Source: Mucilaginibacter terrigena (GTDB lineage Bacteria > Bacteroidota > Bacteroidia > Sphingobacteriales > Sphingobacteriaceae). Taken from it: 64,000 bases of DNA. Below the pieces are notes generated by a model. That model was not told where the DNA came from and ran no database searches. It saw nothing but the letters and a program-made list of their open reading frames with translations. Where the stretch lies: NCBI RefSeq assembly GCF_004168255.1, contig NZ_SEWG01000002.1:372001-436000 (forward strand), given 5' to 3'. This document shows, in pieces, positions 24,952 to 32,389 of this stretch. The first letter of the stretch is position 1. The number at the start of each line of letters is the position of its first letter. A program made the position numbers and the translations under genes.

Positions 24952-25709
24952 CACTTTATACTTCTTTTCGCTCGGAAATACTTAAAACCAAAAAAAGTTC
25001 TGTTTGGCTGCTTACAGTATTGGGCGCAGCTATTGCACCTGTAGGGTTATTGATCAGCTTTAACAGTGCCGACGGTATACAGAAACTTCAGGGCCAGCCC
25101 TGGGCCAAATATTTTGCCGATGGACGTATGTATTCCTCGGGTATTTTTCTGCCGTTTTTCATCATCCTATTGTGCACTATTTGCGCGCAGATAGAATACC
25201 GCAACAACGCCTGGAAACAGGTGATGAGCAGCCCGCAATCGTTCGGGACTATTTTCTTTTCAAAGTTTCTTGTCATTCAGTTTTTTATATTGTGTTTTAT
25301 CATACTGCATAACGCTCTTATACTTGTTTCGGGCGCTGTACTATACATTATTGAACCCAAAACCGGTTTTTTAAACCACGCGCCGGATTGGGGCTACCTG
25401 TTGCCACAGATAGTGAAATCATATTTGCTGGTATTGGCCATGTCAACCATACAGTTTGGGATAGGCATAAGGTTTAAAAACTTTATACTCCCTATCGGGG
25501 TAGGGTTTGTATTTTGGGTAGTAACCATGATCATGGCAGAACATTACGCCGGAGGAATGGAGTACTTCCCCTACGCATACTCTTTTGTTGGTTCCATGGC
25601 CGATTTTGAGAAGTTTGTCCCGCAAGCATTGTGGGGTTCTGTTGCCTATGCTGTTATTTTCCTTGGCCTGTTCTTCGCATTATTTACTTTAGATAAAGAG
25701 AAGGGATAA
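24948..25709 (+). CDS. ABC-2 type permease, lantibiotic-immunity-like (LanE/LanG-like)
   Basis: A 253-aa protein with six predicted membrane helices, starting with a short cytosolic helix (TLYTSFRSEILKTKKSSVWL) typical of ABC-2 permeases of the lantibiotic-immunity type. A conserved CAQIEYRNNAWKQVMSSP loop follows the second helix. Translation is coupled to the ATPase gene. Only one permease is present, so the transporter would need to be a homodimer, unlike the LanE/LanG pairs. Confidence 0.82.
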   Translation: MTLYTSFRSEILKTKKSSVWLLTVLGAAIAPVGLLISFNSADGIQKLQGQPWAKYFADGRMYSSGIFLPFFIILLCTICAQIEYRNNAWKQVMSSPQSFGTIFFSKFLVIQFFILCFIILHNALILVSGAVLYIIEPKTGFLNHAPDWGYLLPQIVKSYLLVLAMSTIQFGIGIRFKNFILPIGVGFVFWVVTMIMAEHYAGGMEYFPYAYSFVGSMADFEKFVPQALWGSVAYAVIFLGLFFALFTLDKEKG

Positions 25710-25725
25710 TATCCTGATGTATGCA

Positions 25726-25769
25726 TTGCTTAAACTTACTAAAACTGTCTCGTATAGTCATTTAAGCAA
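25726..25769. repeat. Inverted repeat between convergent genes
   Basis: TTGCTTAAA (25726-25734) and TTTAAGCAA (25761-25769) are perfect 9-bp arms with a 26-nt spacer. They overlap the 3' end of the minus-strand surface-protein gene. The long loop makes it a weak terminator at best. Confidence 0.4.
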
Positions 25770-27422
25770 GGTTATAAATGATGACCGGGTTACCTTGTTG
25801 TGATAATAATCGTCAACACCTTCCATTATCCAGTAATAGGTTCCTGTCGGTAGCGGTTGCCCGTTATGTTTACCGTCCCAGTAAAGGCCGGGGTCCATTG
25901 TTTGCATTACCTGTTTGCCATTACGGTTATAGATTCGCAAACTGCTAAAAGTGATGTAACCGCTTAGTGAAATATGAAAAGTATCATTTATCCCATCGTT
26001 ATTAGGGCTAAAAAGGTTTGGAGCTGTGACCGAATAAGGCGGCGGCGGCAGGATAGTAACGGTTACCGGCTGAATGTTTTGGCAGCCCGACGCCGTTTCC
26101 GCTTTTATATAATAAATTCCGCTTGTTGTTACCGCGGTGTAATTGTTAAGTGGCATAGTAGCTATAGCATCCTGGTAATAGCTGTAGATTAAATCTTGTT
26201 TCGGTGTAAAATAAGTGGTTAGGTTTATGGTAGCCGGATACGTTACCGGTAGCGGGTTGGCAGTAACTAAAGCGGGCTGGTTAAAAGAAAGCTTAACGGG
26301 CAACAGGTTACTGCATCCACCGGCATTTGTAGCCCTTATATAATAAATACCCGCCCTGGTAATTTGAGCAGGCAACGGTAGTGGCTCAAAAGATTCGGTA
26401 AGGTATTGGAAGGTTAAACCAGGGCTGCTTCCTTGTGTTATTTCTGCCGCTGTTAGGTCTGCGGCGGAGCCCGGGCAGCCAACTAATTCTTGTTTAGCTA
26501 CAAACTTAAACTCGCCGTTTATACCATTTAAAGTAGTATAAAGTATATCTGTACAGCCTAATCCGTTAAAAGGTGTTACTTTAACCGCTATGTTGGTATT
26601 AGTGGCCGGCAATGGTAATGTAAGTATTCGGCCTGTCCCTAAAGTACTAAGCATATCGGCACTGTACCAGGTGTAAGTGGCGAATCCCGGCGGGGCCGAT
26701 AAGGTAATGCCCATTTGGTTATCGCAAAAGATATTGCCCGATACAGGTGCGCCTATATTTTCGCTGATATCGAAATAAGCATATCCAAAATGTTCGCCAA
26801 ATGAACAATGATTAACAGTAAACTCAAGCCGTATCTTTTTATTATTTAAGCCGGTAAGGTTGATAGTGGCAGACGACCAGTCTTTATAAAAAACGCCGTC
26901 GCTGTTATATTTAAAACCCGGAAGGTCTGAGGATGAAATGAAATCAAACGACGGGCATTCCAGGTAATTGTTATCAGTTATATTGTAAATTTTTACAGTA
27001 AAACGCGGTTGCTGGGATGCATTGTGCCCTGGATTTACCAGTACTACTGCGTAATCAAATATAATACTGTTAGAACCCGATGGTGGAACGGTCATCGTAT
27101 ACGACATTTGCTGCACATCATTGCCTACGGCAGTATTGCCTAATTTGACACTGTATTTACTACCGTTTGGAGAAAACCTGGGGAAATCACCAAATTCATC
27201 TTTAATTTCCAAACCATCATTTTTTAATATAGTAAAGCTTCCGGGGATGGCATACGAGGGCCTCAGCGATACTGTGCCAAGGGTATCTATCTTTCCAATA
27301 GCAAACTCCCAGTTATCAAAATTCCCTTTTTCGAAATCTATGTTTACCTGGCCGAAAGATGGCAGCCCGGCAAATGTCAGCAGGATAAAAAGCAAAATAA
27401 ATGAGCCAAATTTTTGGGCCAT
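25758..27422 (-). CDS. Surface protein with type B (CHU_C) type IX sorting domain
   Basis: A 554-aa protein. Signal peptide residues 1 to about 25 (hydrophobic core, ending SFGQ). The first half is a beta-rich jelly-roll-like region (VNIDFEKGNFDNWEFAIGK near the start, LRIYNRNGKQVMQ near the end); Ig-like stretches with YTWYSADML and YYIRATNAGGCSN follow. The C-terminal domain TAPNLFSPNNDGINDTFHIS to the end is the type B sorting domain. No PorP/SprF gene is adjacent, so it must use a partner elsewhere. Function unknown; adhesion or matrix role likely. Confidence 0.88.
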   Translation of the reverse strand: MAQKFGSFILLFILLTFAGLPSFGQVNIDFEKGNFDNWEFAIGKIDTLGTVSLRPSYAIPGSFTILKNDGLEIKDEFGDFPRFSPNGSKYSVKLGNTAVGNDVQQMSYTMTVPPSGSNSIIFDYAVVLVNPGHNASQQPRFTVKIYNITDNNYLECPSFDFISSSDLPGFKYNSDGVFYKDWSSATINLTGLNNKKIRLEFTVNHCSFGEHFGYAYFDISENIGAPVSGNIFCDNQMGITLSAPPGFATYTWYSADMLSTLGTGRILTLPLPATNTNIAVKVTPFNGLGCTDILYTTLNGINGEFKFVAKQELVGCPGSAADLTAAEITQGSSPGLTFQYLTESFEPLPLPAQITRAGIYYIRATNAGGCSNLLPVKLSFNQPALVTANPLPVTYPATINLTTYFTPKQDLIYSYYQDAIATMPLNNYTAVTTSGIYYIKAETASGCQNIQPVTVTILPPPPYSVTAPNLFSPNNDGINDTFHISLSGYITFSSLRIYNRNGKQVMQTMDPGLYWDGKHNGQPLPTGTYYWIMEGVDDYYHNKVTRSSFITLLK

Positions 27423-27492
27423 TAAAGCATTAGGTTAATATTAGCGAAGAATGGGGCGTTGATTGACGTAAATGTATTACAAATATTTAACA

Positions 27493-27526
27493 AAAACACC
27501 CCTTAGCGTTAACTAAGAGGTGTTTT
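27493..27526 (-). terminator. Terminator downstream of the tRNA gene
   Basis: The hairpin at 27495-27524 has 12-bp arms with one mismatch and loop CGTTAA. Read on the minus strand the tRNA transcript would meet the stem and then a T-run. Confidence 0.65.
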
Positions 27527-27527
27527 G

Positions 27528-27601
27528 TGCGCCCACCTGGGCTCGAACCAGGGACCAAAAGATTATGAGTCTTCTACTCTAACCAACTGAGCTATAGGCG
27601 C
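27528..27601 (-). tRNA. tRNA with CAT anticodon (tRNA-Met, or tRNA-Ile2)
   Basis: A 74-nt cloverleaf. The acceptor stem GCGCCTA pairs with TGGGCGC (one G-T pair). The D-arm has AGCTCAGTTGGTTAGAGT. The anticodon loop is CTCATAA, giving CAT. The T-arm holds GGTTCGAGCCC. The discriminator is A and no CCA is encoded. CAT can be elongator Met or lysidine-modified Ile2; the D-arm and discriminator do not settle it by eye. Confidence 0.93.
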
Positions 27602-27628
27602 TGAAAATAGTTCTTATTTTCGAGGTTG

Positions 27629-27659
27629 CAAATATGTGAAAATGTAGCCGGAAATACAA
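27629..27659 (-). promoter_or_regulatory. Candidate promoter of the tRNA gene
   Basis: On the minus strand TTG (27657-27659), a 20-nt spacer, then CATATTTG (27629-27636), one base from TAnnTTTG. The predicted start is about 20 nt before the tRNA 5' end. Confidence 0.5.
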
Positions 27660-27845
27660 AAATCATTTCATTTTTTAGCGGTTCGGCATAACGGGCTGTT
27701 TTATAGATAATTTATTTTCTATTGCACCTTGCCGCCACCTCCAAACACTTAACATTAAAGTACCACAATGTTGTTTTACTGATAACCCTGGCTTAACACT
27801 CCCGTTAAGTACGGCCGGTACTTTTATAATGTTAAACATAAACAA

Positions 27846-28007
27846 ATGGAAATGGGATATACATCACTTGATCTGGCAATGCTGCTGATAGCGGCACTGG
27901 TTATATGGGCGGCATCGCGTGTCCCGGTAAAAAGTACCGGCAATTCAAAAAAACTTTCAGCGCACCGTTTTAAACGCGGCGGAAGCCCAACGCATTCAGT
28001 ATCATAA
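27846..28007 (+). CDS. Small single-pass membrane protein (53 aa)
   Basis: ATG at 27846, TAA at 28005-28007. A membrane helix spans about residues 8-22 (LDLAMLLIAALVIWAAS), followed by a basic tail (KKLSAHRFKRGGSP). It is short, has plausible codon use and lies 45 bp upstream of the glycosyltransferase on the same strand. No family is recognised. It could be spurious. Confidence 0.4.
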   Translation: MEMGYTSLDLAMLLIAALVIWAASRVPVKSTGNSKKLSAHRFKRGGSPTHSVS

Positions 28008-28052
28008 AATGTACGCAACCCAAAGCATTAAATTTAAGAAAGGAAGATTGTA

Positions 28053-29228
28053 ATGAAAAAGATCAAAGTAGCGTTTTTCGCTGATATACTTATCGAAGAT
28101 TTTGACGGCGCGGTGCGTACCATGTACCAGCTTTTATACCGTATTGATACCACCCGGTTCGATTATATGTTTATTTATGGCGAAGGACCCGAAAATGTAT
28201 TGGGTTTCGAGAGTTTCCAGATCCCGGCGGTGTCTTTACCTGTAAACACAAATTACTCGATTGCATTGCCGGTATTGGTACAAAGCAAGCTTAATAAAAA
28301 ACTGCAGGCATTTAACCCGGATGTGATCCACATAGCCACACCATCGTTTTTAGGGAGCTTTGGATTAGATTATGCCAGCCGCTGCGGCCTGCCGTCGCTA
28401 AGCATCTACCACACACACTTTATATCTTACGTTGATTATTACTTTAAGCACGCGCCTTTATTTATCAAAAGTATAAAGCAGCAGGTTACCAAAGGCCACA
28501 AGAGCTTTTATAACCGTTGCGATAAAGTTTACGTACCGTCTGACAGCATCAGGAACGAACTGGTAGACATGGGTATTTACCCCGATAATATGAAAATATG
28601 GAAGCGGGGTATAGATGCGGGACTATTCTCGCCGTATAAAAAGGACAGGGGATTGATACAGCGCCTGGTAGGTAATAAAAACCCTACAATTATATTTGCC
28701 AGCAGGCTGGTGTGGGAAAAGAACCTGGTAACACTTTTTAGCATTTATGATAAGCTGCAGGCACTACAAACGCCGGTAAACCTTTTGGTTGTTGGCGATG
28801 GTACCGCTCGACAGGCATGCGAGGTACGCATGCCAAACGCCATATTCACCAATAATATCGATCATCAGTATCTATCGGTATTATATGCTTCTGCCGATGT
28901 ATTCCTGTTCCCATCCGTATCCGAAACTTATGGCAATGTGGTTATCGAGGCAATGGCATCGGGCTTGCCATGTGTTATTGCTGATGGCGGCGGCTCAAAA
29001 GATTTTATTGAGCAGGGTGTTAACGGTTATAAATGCAGCCCTTACAACGCCGATGAGTATATTGAAAAGATAGAACTGATATTAAATAACAAGGAGCTAA
29101 GCGCACAATTTGCTGCAAACGGCTTGCAATGCAGTAAAGATCTGAGCTGGGAGCAACTTGCGCAGGTTTACTTTAACGATATTAGTAACCTGGTGCTTAA
29201 GCCACAGCCACAATTGGTATCAGCCTAA
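28053..29228 (+). CDS. GT4-family glycosyltransferase
   Basis: A 391-aa GT-B protein. The N-terminal domain begins KKIKVAFFADILIEDFDGAV and has the ligand-site SLSIYHTHFISYVDYY. The C-terminal domain has FASRLVWEKNL, VVGDGTARQA and the E(x7)E signature in SETYGNVVIEAMASGLPCV, followed by the DGGGSKDFIEQG nucleotide-sugar loop. The order and motifs fit the GT4 group near diacylglycerol glucosyltransferase- and mannosyltransferase-like proteins. The acceptor is unknown. It ends just before a terminator shared with convergent cydB. Confidence 0.9.
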   Translation: MKKIKVAFFADILIEDFDGAVRTMYQLLYRIDTTRFDYMFIYGEGPENVLGFESFQIPAVSLPVNTNYSIALPVLVQSKLNKKLQAFNPDVIHIATPSFLGSFGLDYASRCGLPSLSIYHTHFISYVDYYFKHAPLFIKSIKQQVTKGHKSFYNRCDKVYVPSDSIRNELVDMGIYPDNMKIWKRGIDAGLFSPYKKDRGLIQRLVGNKNPTIIFASRLVWEKNLVTLFSIYDKLQALQTPVNLLVVGDGTARQACEVRMPNAIFTNNIDHQYLSVLYASADVFLFPSVSETYGNVVIEAMASGLPCVIADGGGSKDFIEQGVNGYKCSPYNADEYIEKIELILNNKELSAQFAANGLQCSKDLSWEQLAQVYFNDISNLVLKPQPQLVSA

Positions 29229-29253
29229 ATGTTTAAACCTTATAATAATGCAG

Positions 29254-29280
29254 AGCCTTCCGTACCGGAGGCTTTTTTTT
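29254..29280 (+). terminator. Intrinsic terminator after the glycosyltransferase gene
   Basis: AGCCT-T-CCG (29254-29262) pairs with CGGAGGCT (29265-29272) with a one-base bulge, followed by a run of eight T (29273-29280). Confidence 0.8.
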
Positions 29281-29293
29281 GTTATGGATGTTT

Positions 29294-30325
29294 TTAATGC
29301 CCGCCTGTTTCATTATCTGTTTGCCCCGGTTTGTACTGAAAGCTCCATACCAGGTAAATTAACGCGGGGAGTATAAAAACGCTGCCTGTTAATAACGCCG
29401 CCCCCAGCATTTGAATAGCTTTTTCGGCACCCTGGTGTGCTATCAGCGAAAGGTGCCCGCCGTTCTTCAGGATAATAATATTGGGGTAATGCTTGTAAGT
29501 GGTAGTTATCAGTATCATGGTAACCTGGAAACCGGCCAGCACACGGATAATAAAACGTTTGCCTTTGGCAATCAAATACCAGAGCGCTATTAGCGATACG
29601 GTAGCCGCGCTAACCGCCACCACGCCAATGATACTGCCAAACACCCATTGCACCAGGGGGATATTCTCCTTTACGGAAGCGATAAAAACAACCGATCCGG
29701 CAGCCACAGCAGCCACATTCATCAGCCTTGCCTTGCGGATGAACCTTTTGCGTTCGGTATCATCCTGGGTTTCGCCGATAAGGTAAATGGCTGCCAAAAA
29801 CCCACACAACGCAACCGTAAAAAAGCCAATAGCTACCGAGAACCAGTTGAGCCAGCTGTAGATATAAGCATCCATAAAATTGGTGGCCTGCGGGTCTACC
29901 CGGCCGGATACCGTGCTGCCCGCTATAATGCCCAAAAACAGCGGCGTTATAAAACTGGAATACACAAAGATCTTGTTATACACCTTCTGCATATTATCAT
30001 GTACCGCATCGTAATTACGGAAGGTAAGGGCGGTGCCGCGGGCAATGATGCCCATCAGCATAATAATCAACGGGATATGCAGGTAGGTAGACATGGTGGC
30101 GTATATCACCGGGAAACCAACAAACAGTATTACAATAGCGATGATGAGCCACATGTGGTTAGCCTCCCAGATAGGGCCGATGGCGTTATACATGATACGC
30201 CGCGTACGCGATTTGTTTTTATCAGATGTGAACATCTCGATAATACCCGCCCCAAAATCGGCGCCGCCCATTACCAGGTACAGCAGCAATGCAACCCATA
30301 AAAATATAATTACGACGTATATCAT
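29294..30325 (-). CDS. cydB: Cytochrome bd ubiquinol oxidase subunit II
   Basis: A 343-aa polytopic membrane protein of the CydB family, with the N-terminal LYLVMGGADFGAGI signature, MYNAIGPIWEANHMWLIIA and TALTFRNYDAV segments typical of the family. It forms the bd-type terminal oxidase with CydA, reducing oxygen to water with quinol; high oxygen affinity is a family trait. Its start overlaps the cydA stop by four bases (ATGA), so it is translationally coupled. The C-terminus ends in a basic, polar tail. Confidence 0.97.
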   Translation of the reverse strand: MIYVVIIFLWVALLLYLVMGGADFGAGIIEMFTSDKNKSRTRRIMYNAIGPIWEANHMWLIIAIVILFVGFPVIYATMSTYLHIPLIIMLMGIIARGTALTFRNYDAVHDNMQKVYNKIFVYSSFITPLFLGIIAGSTVSGRVDPQATNFMDAYIYSWLNWFSVAIGFFTVALCGFLAAIYLIGETQDDTERKRFIRKARLMNVAAVAAGSVVFIASVKENIPLVQWVFGSIIGVVAVSAATVSLIALWYLIAKGKRFIIRVLAGFQVTMILITTTYKHYPNIIILKNGGHLSLIAHQGAEKAIQMLGAALLTGSVFILPALIYLVWSFQYKPGQTDNETGGH

Positions 30326-31653
30326 GCGCTTACAGGTTTTGGGGTTTCCTTATCATAAATTACCGGTACCATTTTTATCTGCCGGTAAAGCAAAAATATC
30401 ACCGCTATGCTCAGTGTAAAATACACCGCGGTAAACAGGTAGAAGGAGTAGGCTACACCCGGCATTGGGGTAACGGCATCGGCAGTGCGCATAACGCCCT
30501 GAATTATCCAGGGCTGGCGGCCAACTTCGGTAACTGTCCATCCAGCCTCTACAGCTATAAAACCGATAGGGGTGGCCCATATAAACAGTTTAAGGAACCA
30601 GCGCTTACCAAACCAGCTTCGCTTTTTCCAGATAGCGATAAGATACAATAGCCCCAGGGCCATCATCAGCATACCCAATGCTACCATCAGCTGAAAGGCA
30701 TAATGCACAACCGCAACGGGCGGCTGGTCTTTTTCGGGGATCTTGTCAAGGCCGGTTACAGGCGTTTTAAAGTCATCATGCACCATAAAACTCAGCAGGC
30801 CGGGCAGCTCGATGGCGTAATCAACCTTTTTATTTTTTACATCGGGGATGCCGCCAATAATTAGCGGAGTGTAGGGTCTGGTTACAAAATGTGCTTCCAT
30901 GGCGGCAAGCTTGGCCGGCTGCGTTTTAGCAACCATTTTGGCGGATATATCCCCGCTCAACGGCTGCAATATGGCGGCTACAACCCCAAATATGGCCGCT
31001 ATTTTAAACGCCCTTAAGTGGAAGTTTACATTTTGCTTGCGCATAACCATCAGCGCATGAACACCCGCCACGGCAAAGCCGGTAGCCGCGAAAGCAGCTA
31101 TCGACATATGCAGCGCCTGCGAAAACCAGGCGGGGTTAAACATAGCTTTTATAGGGTCGATGTTGATGTACTTACCGTTCACCACGTCGAAACCGGCAGG
31201 GGTGTTCATCCAGGCGTTGGCTGCTACCACCAGTATGCCCGATGCCAGGCCGCTGATACCTACCACCACACCCGTAAACCAGTGGAACCACCTGTTAAAC
31301 CTGTTCCATCCGTAAAGGAAAAACCCAAGTGCGATGGCCTCGATAAAAAATGCGGTGCCCTCCAACGAAAATGGCATGCCAAATATAGGCCCGGCGTGCT
31401 TCATAAAGGTTGGCCAAAGCAGGCCAAGTTCGAAGGATAATACTGTGCCCGATACGGCACCCGTGGCGAAGAAGATGGCCACACCCTTGCTCCAGGCTTT
31501 GGTTACGTTCTGGTAAACCGGGTTGCCTGTACGCAGCCACATAAAATGCGATACCGCCATAAAGAACGGCATCACCATACCTATACAAGAAAATATAATG
31601 TGGAAGCCCAGGGACAATGCCATTTGCGACCGCGCGGCCATAAAATTATCCAT
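30322..31653 (-). CDS. cydA: Cytochrome bd ubiquinol oxidase subunit I
   Basis: A 443-aa membrane protein. Heme-ligand regions are visible: His in LGFHIIFSCIGMVMPFFM (about residue 18), His in FSQALHMSIAAF (about 187) and the conserved GWTVTEVGRQPW near residue 380. The Q-loop between helices is short, typical of many non-proteobacterial enzymes. The operon is cydA-cydB with no small CydX seen. The FNR-like gene at 34.8 kb is a candidate regulator. No convincing FNR box was found in the 259-bp gap upstream. Confidence 0.97.
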   Translation of the reverse strand: MDNFMAARSQMALSLGFHIIFSCIGMVMPFFMAVSHFMWLRTGNPVYQNVTKAWSKGVAIFFATGAVSGTVLSFELGLLWPTFMKHAGPIFGMPFSLEGTAFFIEAIALGFFLYGWNRFNRWFHWFTGVVVGISGLASGILVVAANAWMNTPAGFDVVNGKYINIDPIKAMFNPAWFSQALHMSIAAFAATGFAVAGVHALMVMRKQNVNFHLRAFKIAAIFGVVAAILQPLSGDISAKMVAKTQPAKLAAMEAHFVTRPYTPLIIGGIPDVKNKKVDYAIELPGLLSFMVHDDFKTPVTGLDKIPEKDQPPVAVVHYAFQLMVALGMLMMALGLLYLIAIWKKRSWFGKRWFLKLFIWATPIGFIAVEAGWTVTEVGRQPWIIQGVMRTADAVTPMPGVAYSFYLFTAVYFTLSIAVIFLLYRQIKMVPVIYDKETPKPVSA

Positions 31654-31912
31654 AGTGCAAGTTTAAGTACTATACAAACGTTTTGGCATTCAAATAGCAC
31701 ATTTTTAGCAATTTAGAACGAATAATAATTAAATATTATTAATGGAGATTATTGACTTTTTGGAAATTATTAATTATGAATAAATTGTTGGTACAACTTC
31801 AAAATCCGTCCTTTTATCCCGGGCGATAGCGAAGAACCTGTTCCCGAACTTTGCTTATCTAACATGCATATCGGCGAATAGATGCTTCACTACGTTCAGC
31901 ATGACAAGTTGC
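31654..31912. other. Intergenic region upstream of cydA, with repeat-like sequence
   Basis: Very AT-rich near cydA, then GC-richer from about 31795 with a remnant (GATGCTTCACTACGTTCAGC, 31883-31902) that resembles a dispersed intergenic repeat common in related genomes. No gene seen. No convincing promoter or FNR box was placed. Confidence 0.4.
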
Positions 31913-32221
31913 TTACAAATGCCTGTTCAGCTTTTGTACCAGCGCTGCCGAGGCATCATCTGATGAAATGCCGTAACCGTTCACCAGCACCCCTTTGGAG
32001 TTATCTTTGGTAGATGAGATGGCATAAAGTACCGCCTCGTCATCCGGGTTCGATTCGCCCTCGAAACGGAAAACGGCATCTATCTCAAAATCATCCGGCG
32101 ATAATTCGGTGTTGGTTTGATGGCAGATAATGCAGTCCTTTTGGATGTTAAAATCAAGCGTGTAGCCTTCGGCTTTAAGGCCGTTTATCGTTTGGGAGAG
32201 TGTTCCGTAATCTGTTTTCAT
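31913..32221 (-). CDS. Small conserved Bacteroidota protein
   Basis: A 102-aa acidic protein. The pattern TLDFNIQKDCIICHQTN, SPDDFEIDAVFRFEGESNPD and KGVLVNGYG is a widespread small Bacteroidota family, sometimes annotated without support as phosphoribosylpyrophosphate synthetase. The C-x-x-C (DCIICH) with a nearby His could bind a metal. No signal peptide, soluble. It stands alone between cydA and the rhamnosidase, with repeat-like gaps on both sides. Function unknown. Confidence 0.8.
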   Translation of the reverse strand: MKTDYGTLSQTINGLKAEGYTLDFNIQKDCIICHQTNTELSPDDFEIDAVFRFEGESNPDDEAVLYAISSTKDNSKGVLVNGYGISSDDASAALVQKLNRHL

Positions 32222-32321
32222 AGCAGGTAGGTTTTATACGAATTTAAGTATTTAACTTATAGTTTCGCAAGGGATAATACAGTAAACTGCTGTGTCAGTC
32301 TGTCCAAAGGACTCCTATGGA

Positions 32322-32367
32322 GAGCTTGTCGAAGACTTGTACGCCTCGCTAATGGTTCGACAGGCTC
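32322..32367. repeat. REP-like inverted repeat downstream of the rhamnosidase
   Basis: GAGCTTGTCGAA (32322-32333) and TTCGACAGGCTC (32356-32367) are 12-bp arms with one mismatch. The sequence style (TTCGACAGGCTCACCATGAC) is a familiar dispersed intergenic repeat of Bacteroidota. It may also act as a transcription end. Confidence 0.5.
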
Positions 32368-32389
32368 ACCATGACATGCAATGAAGGGA

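Noticed and set aside
29648..30301. 217-aa plus-strand frame antisense to cydB
   Set aside because: It is a shadow of the well-supported cydB frame and consists of basic/His-rich low-support sequence.
31654..31912. FNR or Crp box upstream of cydA
   Set aside because: No TTGAT-N4-ATCAA or TGTGA-like palindrome could be found by eye.
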